From Coffea arabica (lineage: Eukaryota; Streptophyta; Magnoliopsida; Gentianales; Rubiaceae), in the NCBI RefSeq assembly GCF_036785885.1, contig NC_092312.1:18680001-18744000 (forward strand): a stretch of DNA of 64,000 nucleotides, written 5' to 3'. Each line of letters begins with the position of its first letter. Position 1 is the first letter of the stretch. Below, piece after piece: positions 12,660 through 23,895 of this stretch. A program made the translations under genes and the position numbers. The notes under the pieces are model-generated. The model did no database searches. It saw only the letters and a list, made by a program, of their open reading frames with translations, and was not told the origin of the DNA.

Positions 12660-14249
12660 GATTATTTGATGTAATACCTGTTCAATACCTATCAACAGAT
12701 TGCATCAAAAGTAAGATACTAACTAAGAATCCAAGGCGGCACTTTATTCATCCAGCTAAGGAGCATTTTATGCATAACATTAGGAGGGAAACAAGTTCTT
12801 ATCTGCAGTAACTGATGAGATAGTATTATAAGTTTACATTTCATGCCTCATGCAGCAATACTTTCACTTTTTATAATAAAAGTTAATAGGCGGCAATTAA
12901 CTGCACTAAGATATTGTTAAGGAGTTTCAAAAAGGCAAAAGTGCACATATGCAGCATGCACCAGATCAAGGTAAATAAAAGTGTTTTAGGAAAAAGAAAT
13001 AGCTAGGTCGTGTATTACTCACACGACTCCCACCACCACCTTCCCTCCCCCCCCCCCCCCCCCGGGAGGGGGCCAAAAAAAAAAATGCTCATAGTGTCTA
13101 GGAATCTTAAGGAACAAAAGCATTCAGAGAGCAAAAGCCTCAAAAGCCTTGTTATGTCCAAAATTGAGGCTTTTGTTTAAAACCCTAGTTGGCTGACATA
13201 CAATGGATTGAAATAATCAGAGATTCAGCTGGCTTATATTGGCACCAATCAGAGGTTAAAATTGTGAAACTCTTGAATCTACAATCCGTGAGGTGGGAAA
13301 AGGCTTCTTGTTATGAGTTTGAATTTGTGACACCAAAATTGTCTCCTTTTTGTGTTAGAATCTAGAACAAGACTTGTTTTACGTTGCACAGCTACCTTCA
13401 TCCATACACTTAATATGACCTTACTAAGATTGCACCTGCCTGCCACCTGACAATAGAACAGAAGGAACGAAAGAGGGGCATGATAGACTAAATAAAGCAG
13501 TGCACCATTTCCAGGAACCTAAATCTGGACGTTAATTTGAGAAAGGATTGCCCAGCTTCTCGACAAGGTGGAAAAAGCTGATCTTTGACCAATTGATACT
13601 ACTACTGTGGTAGTTGAAGCAAAGTGAGTTGAGCTCCTCGACGTTTAGAATTTTATGTGTAAGCAAGATTCCATCGAAAAAGAAGACAGACACAGAAGGA
13701 ACTCCCCTCAACATGAGGTCCGTCAAACATGCCATCAAGCACTTGCTGAATTAAAGTGAAACATTAATGGCACATGGATACTCTAGAAGGACAATTGTGG
13801 ACTTGCCAATTTGGCCCAAGATCCGAACAAATATGAGTAGCGCCAGTCTCAAATATTGAAGGGAAAAAAATGGGCAAAAATGAAATGATACCAACTTCAA
13901 ATTACACAAATTCCTACATTCAAAGCCCTTGCCGTCTCCTCATCTGGGTCGAACTTAAAATTGACAATGAACTAGAATTAAGCACCACAAATGCCGTCAC
14001 ATCTATAAACATTTGCACTAAAGAACTCAGAGAGCAAAACGAGAACAGAGGGCGAAAGGTTGGAAGACGTCGAAAGATACCTGAGATCAGATGGATGGCT
14101 GGAAAGATCAACTTTAGAGCTGAGCTAAGTAAGGGAGATCTAATGAGTGATGGCAGTGATCTGGATCTGCGTGTCCGGCCGCGAGTCCGTGTTTTTTATT
14201 ATTTAAAGTAATACTGCTGCTACTAGCATACTAGTTGCTTACTTGCCGG
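12660..14249 (-). other. Leader intron and promoter region of the CGR gene
   Basis: No separate gene recognised. It contains the probable 5' UTR intron described for the CGR gene. A run of 18 C (13047-13064) is followed at once by GGGAGGGGG, so this site can fold as a GC hairpin. Its promoter side is bounded by a hAT-type element that begins at 14250. Confidence 0.5.
13040..13075. repeat. C18 homopolymer followed by a G-rich stretch
   Basis: Eighteen C in a row at 13047-13064, then GGGAGGGGG. The two halves can pair. Such tracts are rare in an AT-rich region and are hard to sequence, so the exact length is uncertain. Confidence 0.85.
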
Positions 14250-15532
14250 TAGGGGTGGGCAAAAAAATCCGAAAATCCGAAAATCCGAGAGATTCGATCC
14301 GATCCGTACCGAAAAATCGGATACCCGATCCGATTTCAATCAGCGGATCAAATAGGGTCGGGTACCCTAAATATTCGGATACGGATACGGATCGTGAAAG
14401 TGAAAACCCGCGGGTACCCGACCCGGGGGTATAATATATAAATATTAAAAATATAGGGATAATTGTATAATATTTTAAGTTATTAACCCTAAGTTCCTAA
14501 GCTAAATCAATCCATCGGTCATCCATTCAGAGTTTAGCCTCAGCTTCAGCCGACACTCTTCCGTCTTCACTCATTTCATTTTCTTCTTCTGCTTCTCGAC
14601 CTCCTTTGTCCATCTCTTCAATTTTGTCAAGTTGAACTCAAGCCTGCAAGCCTCAGCCCTCAAGCAGACGATTCAACAGTGTTTCGATTTCGATTTCTCA
14701 AGCCTCAAGCAGAAGCTGTAAAACGCCGACCTTCTTCATCTGCAAGTTTGGACCTTCTTTAATTGATGGCTATCCAGCTTCTTCAGGTGATGGTGTATAT
14801 TACGTGTAGGTTTGGACTTTATTAAAATTTTGGTTGGAGTGATTACAGTACACTACTCCTTGCTCGATGCTAGGAGGTGTGAAATTGTTGTTACAATACC
14901 TCTTTTGATGGCTTTCTATATTCTTGGCACTTCCACTCCTTGTGTTAATATTGCTTCGACACAATACCTCTGTTTAGGTCCCTGTTATGTGTTTGGCAAT
15001 TCTCCAGCTTCTCTATGCTCCTTGCACAATCAATCTGTTTTGTTAATCATTTTGATTACGCACTTCAGGCAGTTGCTTTTGGTTTTTGATAGGGTACTCC
15101 GTGACTCTGGCCTTCCTACTTAATACTACTGTGCCATAATACAGAGTGGTCAGGGGTTGAAGTACCATTCCCTAATGATGCAATTATCTTTTCTTTAATT
15201 TGTTTGTGTTTACTTTTGCTAGCTATCCAGTGATTGCAAAATGCAAAGCATACTACAGATATGTATGCGTATCAAACCCAAACGAGCTAGTATATAACCA
15301 GAGAATGACTATTGGAATTGTGGAATTGGTTTATAAATTGGTTTAAAGCAATTTATAGATTGAAAATAGGGGCGGGTACCCTATGACCCGCCCCTATTTT
15401 TCGGGTATCCGAGGATCGGGTACCCGAGGGAGCTCGGAGCGGATTAGGGTCAAAAAAATAGTGACCCGACATGTTAGGGTCGGGTCAGCCAATTACCGTT
15501 CGGGGCGGGTACCCGACCCGTGCCCACCCCTA
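14250..15532. mobile_element. hAT-type non-autonomous DNA transposon (1.28 kb)
   Basis: The ends are inverted: TAGGGGTGGGCA at 14250 and TGCCCACCCCTA ending at 15532. Eight-base flanks CTTGCCGG (14242-14249) and CTTGCAGG (15533-15540) agree at seven of eight positions, the target duplication size of hAT elements. Both subterminal regions are packed with GGGTCGGGTACCC-like motifs, which fits transposase-binding repeats. The centre (about 14500-15300) codes for no transposase I can recognise. It lies immediately upstream of the putative CGR transcription start. Confidence 0.88.
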
Positions 15533-15540
15533 CTTGCAGG

Positions 15541-16164
15541 GCTGGGGTGATCAATGAACCGAGAGGAGAGGAGAGAGAGAGAGAGACGAGACAATAAGCT
15601 GATAAAGGCGCTGCCGCAAATTGGTTCGGATTCATTTTCTGCTTTGTACTCCACCCACCCATCACGTTTCAGAAGGCGTGATTCTCGTGACGGTTTAAGA
15701 GCCACGACTTTTGAAAATGGCAGTACGCTCGTAGTCTAGTGCTAATAGAGAGTTGAAAAGGAAGAAGGAAAAGCGTAACGGATTTCAGTCATCAAAACCA
15801 CGCCTTCTCCTCCTGTGAAATGGGGCAATTATTATGATTATTATTATTTTGGTCAAATGTGCAATTGGGAATTTGACAAGGTAAAGTTTAAAACCCGAGG
15901 AGCCATGCAATTTCAGGTTTATAGGGACATAATATCGCCAACATCTATCCTATTGGAAGAGAAAGAACTAAGTGGAGTGTATAAAAGATTAAGGGAAAGG
16001 CTTATTTAATTTTAGACTTGAGGGTAGGAGATTGAGGGATCCACTAATGCATACCCTTCGAATATTTTTTGGACAAATAAATTGACGTGTTTGAAATCCC
16101 TACCTAAAAGATGGTAGAGAAGGTTTAGGACAATTTCGATTACTCTACAAGGTAAGGTAAACTT
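15541..16164. other. Unassigned DNA between two transposons
   Basis: Only short reading frames without recognisable similarity. A GA-rich tract lies at about 15562-15592. Confidence 0.4.
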
Positions 16165-16480
16165 AGGTTGTGTTTGAATTGCATTTTCCATGAATTTTTC
16201 GTTGGAAAATTACTGTAGCGATTTAATGTATGTAAGGTAAAAAGGTGATAGGAAAATGTGTTCACGGAAAACAAGGCTATTTTTCGGTGAAAAATGGCTA
16301 TCCGACAGGTTGGTTGAGTAAACTAATGTGCAAGAAATGAAAGAAATTTTCTATCAAAAAATTTCTACATTTTACGTAAACATATTTTTAAATTACTTTT
16401 TTTACTTCACATATATCAAATTATTATGATACATTTTCTTTTAAAAAAAATTACAAAAAATTACAATCCAAACACAACCT
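16165..16480. mobile_element. MITE of the 'TGTTTGGATT' family (copy a)
   Basis: Inverted ends AGGTTGTGTTTG and CAAACACAACCT, flanked on both sides by AAACTT (16159-16164 and 16481-16486). The interior carries the motif TACTGTAGCGATTTAATGT followed by AGGTAAAAAGG, which recurs in the other copies of this family in the window. No coding capacity. Confidence 0.75.
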
Positions 16481-16550
16481 AAACTTGGCAACTTACCTAA
16501 ACTTGGCAACTTACCAGAACGCTCTATTTGGGCTTGATTTGCTGAAGCGT

Positions 16551-16787
16551 TTAAGTCCAGTCTAGCACTCTGCCAATCCCCCCTTGAGCAACTTGTAATT
16601 GGTAGTCTCGATCGTAGAGAACGCGGAGGGCTGCTATATCAACGGCATCTAGGTTCCGAGGAGCATTCTTTGCTGGACCATATGGGCCTTGAGAGTTGGC
16701 ATATCTTTTATGTTTGTGCTCTGGCCTTCGTGCAGGTATTAGAGGCCCAAGAAGATTAACAATAGTTGTTGACTGTATCCAGTCCAA
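16551..16787 (-). other. Unrecognised open frame, possible gene fragment
   Basis: A 78-codon frame with an ordinary mixed amino-acid composition (for example PRNLDAVDIAALRVLYDRDY and GGIGRVLDWT before the stop) in a region otherwise made of repeats. A second frame just upstream on the same strand, around 16780-16830, reads NPQLIITAFHFGDAWTGY and overlaps it, as if a single frame had been shifted. I do not recognise a family. It may be a relic exon of a lost gene or a transposon-captured piece. Confidence 0.3.
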
Positions 16788-17348
16788 GCATCTCCAAAAT
16801 GGAATGCAGTTATTATGAGCTGAGGGTTAAGAGTTTTTGTCTTAATGGTTAATTCTGCTAAGAGTCATGTGCTCTAAGGCATACCCAATGTTATAGAGTT
16901 TTTTTTTTTTTTTTTTGGCTTTAATAAAACAAAACTAATTACTCAACTTACTATTTACACAAAATCTCAAAGCATATTTTATGATAAAAGTTTCTAAAAG
17001 TCAGAATTTCTTATTAAATGCATCAGATAGACTTCAAATAGGTTTAGTTTGACAAAAAGCTATAACAAGTAAATGTTTGAAGAAAATTACAGCTGATGTT
17101 TCGCGGACAGACCAAAATTGCGACTAGCAAGACTCTGAAAGTGCTATTTTGTAATTAGAACGTGAAAGTAGAACAAGAAGGGAAGTCTCTTGGAGCTCTT
17201 TAGTGCACTAGGTCAAAGGTTTAAATCCCGCTTAGTTTGGATTCTTTAATATTTCAAAAACTAATTTTTAAATACAATTTTATTGTAATGTATCAAATAA
17301 AAATAACTCAAAAAATACCTAATCCATATAATATTTCTAAAACAACTC

Positions 17349-17352
<4 letters not shown>

Positions 17353-17388
<36 letters not shown>
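17353..17388. repeat. (AT)n microsatellite
   Basis: About eighteen AT units followed by A/T-rich sequence. It is next to a pyrimidine-rich then purine-rich stretch (about 17400-17760) whose long open frame is low complexity and not a gene. Confidence 0.9.
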
Positions 17389-17391
<3 letters not shown>

Positions 17392-17399
17392 AAAAAAAC

Positions 17400-18826
17400 C
17401 CCTTTTTCTTCTTTCATCAGGCACACCACTATCCATCGCCACCACCCCCTTCCTCCTTCTTCTCTCTCTTTCACCTCTTCCTTTTTCTTTCGCTTCCTCC
17501 TATTTTCTCCTCCCCTTCTCCCACCCCCCAAAACTACCCTCCCTTCCCACAGTCGTGACCTTTCGATCGCAATTACATCTAGTAAGGTTACGACAGTGTG
17601 AGGGGAAGGGGTCACAATCGTAAGACGGGAGAGAGGGTCTTGAGGTGGCAGGGGAAAGGAGGGGAGGAGGAAGAGGGAGTCAAAAATGGAGAGGAAAATG
17701 ATGGAGGAAGGAGGGGGTAAAAAAGAGAAAGGAGAAGGCAAAGGGAGAGAAAGGACAAGGAAGGAAAAGGGAAAGCGATGGCGGTAGTAATTGATTCAAT
17801 TTTTTTAAAAAATATATCCTAAATAAATTTTAAAATTTTTTAAAAAAAAATCCCAGAATGCATCTCAGAAATACCACAAAAAATATCTATATTAAAAAAT
17901 TTTCAAGTACAATGTTATAGTAAAATTTTCAAAAAAATTGAAAAAAACTGGTAATCCAAACTTTTTCCGGTCTATATTACTCTAAAAAATAGCTAATCCA
18001 AATGGAGAACATGTAAGTAATCAAACATTTTCCAGGCTACATCAGCATTCATCTTTTATAGTGAAGAATTTCGTTGTCGTCATGTCTCTTTCTACACTTC
18101 TCTAAAGTTTGATAAATTAACGTTCTTCATTTAGTTTACTTGTTTTCGTCCCTTTCTTAAGTTTGATACGTTATAACACGTAGTGCAGACTGCAGAGGTG
18201 CCGTAATTGTGTCTAATTTCTGTTTTCCTCTTGCCTGGGGAAATCTGACTCCTTAGTTTAGTATTGCGAATTGCAAACTCAAGCATAAGTGTGACAAACT
18301 ATAATTCTCTTCTCTTGTTTTAATCTCCTATTTCCATGCATTAGAAAGGAAAACATATGAACCTTTTTTCTTTCATAAATGCATTAAACAGGAAACCAAA
18401 CGGTCATATTGTTTTTTTTTTAAAGAAGTGGAAAAAAAAACACACACAAAAAGTTTTTTTTTTAATTTTTATAGACAGCCAGGTATCTTCTCATGCACAA
18501 GTCCTTATTTGATTCCAGATCATGCATCCTTTTTTTTAGATCTTTAATGGGGTACATATTCGCTTTTGGGCATTTTAACGCCCGCCTTGTTTAGTCTTAT
18601 TAATTAGTAATTTCGATATGCACTACTACTAGGCAGCTGGGCATTTTTTTCCCCATGTATCAGTGTCATTACATCTATCTACGAACATAAAGGTTTTTTT
18701 TCATGAACATAAAGTTATATTATATTTTCTCACATTCTTTCCACCCTCATCTATCGGACATAGGATTCAAACCATGAACATAATAATCCGAAAGACTCTA
18801 ATAACTCTACTAACTTGCACCTCCAC
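17400..18826. other. Gene-free stretch left of the SINE
   Basis: Contains the low-complexity purine/pyrimidine block to about 17770 and fragments resembling the local MITE family (AATCCAAAC and AATCCAAATGG near 17952-18006). No gene recognised. Confidence 0.45.
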
Positions 18827-19017
18827 TTTTTTTTTTTTTTTTCTTTTCCTGCAAAAATAGGACCTAAGCTAGCCTAATCTAGGGGAAGGGGTACAGGGAG
18901 ATTGTCAACTAAGACCGACCACAATTTATGACAAATTTGTGGGAGCCAGGGGTTGAACCCCTGACCTCCAGCATCACCAACATGGTGATGACCACCGGAT
19001 CAAATGACCATGACATC
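18827..19017 (-). mobile_element. tRNA-derived SINE, minus orientation, with poly(A) tail
   Basis: A 191-base insertion flanked by an exact 15-base direct repeat AACTTGCACCTCCAC (18812-18826 and 19018-19032). On the minus strand it has a head with a Pol III B-box-like GGTTCAACCCC and ends in an A-rich tail, read as the T run at 18827-18842 on the plus strand. Direct repeats of this length plus a terminal A tail are the mark of target-primed retroposition. The family cannot be named without a library search. Confidence 0.85.
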
Positions 19018-20581
19018 AACTTGCACCTCCACAATGGAGAAAGGTGGAAGCGCAAGTAGGAGAAAAGCAGCTTCTCGAGCACATATTAATTCTCAGAAGG
19101 CTAGATCAGTTGCATTGGCGAAAGACATTCATCATTTAAACTTGTTTTTCCAAACGTGCCTCTTTTGTCTAGCAAGTAGAGATAGGAATCATGTAATATT
19201 AACTCTTATGCACTAGGCATGATACAAAATAAAGAACTACTGATTCCTCAATGTCCAACCGCACTGGAACATTTGCTCGCAATTGTATGGTTTTTAAAAT
19301 CAATAGAATCAAGTTATCATTTCAGAAAAGAAAAAAAAAATGTTCGCCTACCCATCAGTATCACTATCATAAGATTCCGCGAAGCATATTCGCATAATGC
19401 CATATTGGCAGGATGCCACTTCTAGGAGAATCGACAGCTTTGTTAACCGATGCTGTAGAAGTTGGCTGGGCGCCCATCTGAGACGACCCGCATAATTGTA
19501 ATCCAGTACCAGTTCGTCTGTGCTTAAATTGAATTGCAATCAAGCTGAAATCCAATATGATTTCCAAACAAAGTGTCCATATAATGGTTGACTAATTTTG
19601 CATGCGCCTTTACTTGTACTAACAAACTGAGGCAATTTACCCATGGATTTATTGTGCGTGATTTTCGAAATTAACCATATGGAAACCAGTTTATTAACTA
19701 CGTAAAGGGTGCCACATTTTGCTTCCCCCAAAAAAAAAAAAAAAGAGCGTGCCACGGTTTATTGTCGCATGTTGTACTACTTTCAATTATTTTTTGTTGA
19801 TTAAAACTATATGCAAGGGGCCTTATTTCGTACCCCATAACTCGTGAGAACATTAAAAGAAAGAGTTACCATATAAGAGTATATATACGATTAACGTTGG
19901 ATGAATGACAATTATTTAAAATTTGAATTTGACATTCAACTTTTGCACACAAATCATAAATCAAATGGTGACAGATGTCATGAATCAAATGGTGACAGTG
20001 TATACATTATCAGTGTATATAAGATTTACTCAAAAAATGGTAAAACAAAAGGTCACAAACAATATATATATATATATATATTTTTTTTTTCCTTTTCAAT
20101 TGGTAAATAACTATAATTAAATAATGGCACAGTCTAATATATTAGTATAGATATTAGTCAAAAAAATTAATAAAAGGGGGTCATTTAGATATTCCTATGT
20201 GCATTTGAGTAGTATACTCTCTTTATTGTAAATATTGGATTGAATTGTGTCCAAATTAAGACGGAGGAGGAGGTAAGGGGCAATTAGTTATTGTTGTTGC
20301 CATTTACTACCGAACGGGAGGGAGGTCAATTCTCATTATAATTACGGGAAAGTGAATTTACGGATAAAAGAGAAAATTGAACCCTTCAAAAACAAGAATA
20401 AAGAAGCCGAGACCTTTTGGAGCACGTTCAGTCTTTGCATTAAGAAAAAAAAAACTAGTACTACTAGAGAATTTAACTTTAACCCATGACTCCAAATATA
20501 AAAAATGACCAAAAGAATTCCTTCAAAATTAAGAATGAACATGCTTGCTTGATGCTTGTTGTCTCAATAAAGGTTAAAGAG

Positions 20582-20745
20582 TGTGTTTGGACAGGAAATT
20601 ATTTGCCCAAATATATTTGTTTACATCACCATTATAATTTTTAATACACATTTTTATCTTGCCAATTACCTTTTTATCTTACATATATCACATCACAAAA
20701 AATGTTACAGTAAAAATATCTCAAATAATTTACAATCCAAACATT
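20582..20745. mobile_element. MITE of the 'TGTTTGGATT' family (copy b)
   Basis: Starts GTGTTTGGACAGGAAATTATTTG and ends with CAAATAATTTACAATCCAAACA, an imperfect inverted pair. No target duplication could be fixed. Confidence 0.55.
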
Positions 20746-21198
20746 TATAAGCATACGTCCCAAAATGCAACTCAATTATGTAGAGATATTAACTAAGTGA
20801 TGATAAGATCTCTCGTTCCGCTTCTTTTTTTTTTTTTTCTTCTCTCATTCATGTTTGTTTTGTAAGGTCTAGAATTTCTCTTGAAAAAAAAAAAATCCCC
20901 TCCCATTCCCACTTTTAAGGCATAATGTCTCTTTGATGAAGAAAATGTTAAAACATGAGTTTGGTTTCTCATTATCTGAATTTTTTTATTGTAATAATAT
21001 AGAATTTTTTATAATGTAATATATATAAGATAAAAAATATATATATATTGATGACGCGCAAATATCTATTCTACTGTAAAAAAGATTAAATTTCACAAGC
21101 ATGGCAACACTATAATAGTAGTAAACTTTTTACACAAGATACTAACGTGACTAGCCCTGATTTTTTTATTCCATGTCCAAAATCAAAAGTGTAAACGT

Positions 21199-21260
21199 AT
21201 CTATATCTATATCTATATCTATATATATGTGTGTGTGAGTGTGTGTGTGTGTGTGTGTGT
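21199..21260. repeat. Compound (CTATAT)n/(GT)n microsatellite
   Basis: CTATAT units pass into ATATAT and then about fifteen GT units with one interruption. Confidence 0.85.
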
Positions 21261-22051
21261 TTTTAATTTAATTGCTCATTTTTGCTTTCACATGCGGTAT
21301 GTCTAATTGAAAAGAATTGATAAATCATTTGGAGACTTGGGTTTTCTTATATGGGTATCCAACTATTCTCTAAATGATTTTTATCATAATTTTTCTATGT
21401 TTTAACGACTTAATTCATTTTAAGAAATTTGAATGACATTCTATTACGGTTTTCCTCCCTCTTCTAATAAACTATATATTTATTTACAAATCCAATTAAT
21501 TTATATATCCATATGTATTAATTTTATTTAATCTTATTTTAACTGTAGCTTTATTAACATTGCTTGGAAGTTAATATTCATTCATGGAGAAAATATACTT
21601 TTACATATTTGATATTTAGTAGGGTACAAATCTATAGCTTTAGATTTCTAATCATATAAATCTCTAATGATAAATTCAAAGAATTTTTTCGTTTACCTTG
21701 CATATTTGATAAATAATAGTATTATGTTAAAATGAATGTATGTGTAGAAGTTTTCAAATATTAATATGGGACTTGGGCATTTAGATATACTATTAATTTT
21801 TTTAATATAAATAGTCATGAATATGTAAGAATATTATTTTATTTATCCTTGATTGAATTATTTAAACTTAAATAAATTTACAACTAATACTACTACTAGT
21901 ATGAGAAAACAACGGTGGCAATGGTAACGTACAGATCGAAAATACTACTAGTTTTTAAAGCGAAAGGATCGCTGATATTTGACGGTAGTTATAATAATGT
22001 GCGAAGGGAAGCGGCAATTATTAAGGCACAGCGCACCCAACAGCTAACACC

Positions 22052-23400
22052 GGGAAAATCGATCAAAATGTCCCTTATATTTTGTAATATGATTTTTTTA
22101 TCCCTCATTTTTTAAATTATATTTTTATATCTCTTATAAATTCACATTGATCAATTTTGATCCCTACCTAGATTTTCTACTAGTTTTGGTCGGAATTCAT
22201 TACGTGACTTGCATGTGATCATTTTTATAGACAAAATTATCAAATTAAAATTTACATAATCCAACTATAGTCCCTCACATTTCACAAAATGAGTTGGTTC
22301 GTCCCTTACATTTTAAAAATAATTTTTTTCACCCCTCCCATTTCACAAAATAAAATTTTTTATCCTTAATTGACCATGTGTACGAATTTTTTTTTAAATC
22401 CATATATATATATATCTATTTGATTTCACCTAAACAGTACGAATACCATGTAATATATCTCTATTTTAATTTTACCAAAATATACTAATTGTAGTTATAC
22501 ATGTGCTATTTAATAAACATATACATGGGTTTAAATATAATAATTTTATTTTAAATCCATATATATATATGTGTATATATATATTTGATTTCACCAAGTA
22601 AATTTATTCAATATTTGTAACCTTTTCTATTTTGGTGATCATTTATTTATTGAGTTGTGTAATAAGATCATCTAATTAATCGCTCATAACTTGAATTCTA
22701 TAGTCATGCTAACAAATTGCACTTTAAATATGAAATTTTTGCTTACTACATTTAAGACCAACAGTTGAATTTTTTGCCTTATGATTATTTTAAAATTTAA
22801 AAGTATCAATCACTTATTTCTTTTTGTCATATTTTTCATTTGTTTATTTTTTCTGTCCAAATTTAGTTCGATATAAATACTTGATAATGTTTAAGAATAA
22901 ATCTCTTATTTGTTTCCAATTTTTTAAACCCCTGTATATATATATTTTAATTTCATATAAACAGTACATTCAGACAAAATCAAATAAAGATATATTGCAT
23001 GCTATTTGTATTGCTCAGGTGAAATCAAATAGATATATACATGAGTTTAAAAAAAGTTATTTATACACATAATAATTGAGGGATGAAAAAATTTATTTTA
23101 TAAAATATGAGGGACGAAACAATTTATTTTATGAAATGTGAAGGACAGAAAAATTCTTTTTGTGAAATGTGAGGAACTATAGATCGGATTATGTAAATTT
23201 TGATTTAATAATTTTACCCTTAAAAAATAATCATATGCAAAGCACGTGGAGGATTTCAATAAAAAATTAGTCGAAAATCTAGATATGGATCAAATTTGAA
23301 CAATGTAAATTTATAAGGGACGTAAAAGTATATTTTTAAAAATAAAGAATGAAAAAATTATTTTATAAAATATGAGAGACGTTTTGAACGAATTTCTCCC
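22052..23400. mobile_element. Mutator-like or MITE-type element with long terminal inverted arms (1.35 kb)
   Basis: The left arm (about 22052-22380) and the right arm (about 23065-23400) are diverged inverted copies of each other for roughly 330 bases. The tips read GGGAAAATCGATCAAAATG on the left and, reverse-complemented from the right, GGGAGAAATTCGTTCAAAACG. Within each arm a motif like GTGAGGGAC with TTTCACAAAAT recurs. The centre (22380-23065) is AT-rich and non-coding. Long inverted arms suggest a non-autonomous Mutator-like element, but a 9-base target duplication was not clear. It ends about 500 bases before the CBS-DUF21 start codon, in its promoter region. Confidence 0.75.
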
Positions 23401-23895
23401 AACATGGCATCTACCTTCTCAAATCTGCCACCTCACTATTCTGCGTTGCGATAAGGACGCGAGTAAAAATATAAGGAACTGGGTACATCAGCTGCATATC
23501 GTGGCCCCTGAGCTATCATCCGTGGAAGGTAACGCGTCACTTCAGACAAGCAACGCTTTTAAGTCATTGTCGCCGGTGAGATTGCATTCCACCGGTGTTC
23601 CGCCTTTCTTTTCCGTCGCCGGCGATGAACGCCGAAATAATAAACAAAAAAAGAAAAGAAAAGAAGGATTCCTATTCCCCTATCTCAAACCTGCCACTTC
23701 CCTCCTCCCTCTCCACTTTCTCCCTCTAGAACGCGAAAACATTGGATTACGGCGTAGTTGCACTCTGTGAGCTCACTCTTCTGTTATTATTATTATTATT
23801 ATTTTTATCTTAGCTTTTATCTCGAATTTAGGAAAAGCAAAAGAAGCAAGAGGAGAAATTTGGAGGAGAAGGCGTTAAAATTGGGGGAAAATTGA
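23401..23895 (+). promoter_or_regulatory. Promoter and 5' leader region of the CBS-DUF21 gene
   Basis: GC content rises compared with the element to the left. A CT-rich stretch (about 23670-23730) is typical of plant core promoters or leaders, and a run of ATT units follows near 23782-23805. No TATA box stands out. The transcription start cannot be fixed. Confidence 0.4.

Larger units (their letters stand above)
19033..22051. other. Gene-free, repeat-rich stretch
   Basis: No gene recognised. It contains an AT microsatellite near 20061-20082, a copy of the local MITE family at about 20582-20745 and a compound CTATAT/GT microsatellite at 21199-21260. Very AT-rich from 20.9 kb to 22 kb. Confidence 0.5.

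Noticed and set aside
13870-14434. Plus-strand frames over the CGR leader exon and the hAT end
   Set aside because: They cross the leader splice site and the GATCCGAT subterminal repeats; no conserved motif.
17337-17741. Long minus-strand frame rich in Pro, Ser, Arg and Glu
   Set aside because: It is a translation of a purine/pyrimidine block and an AT microsatellite; no protein-like composition.
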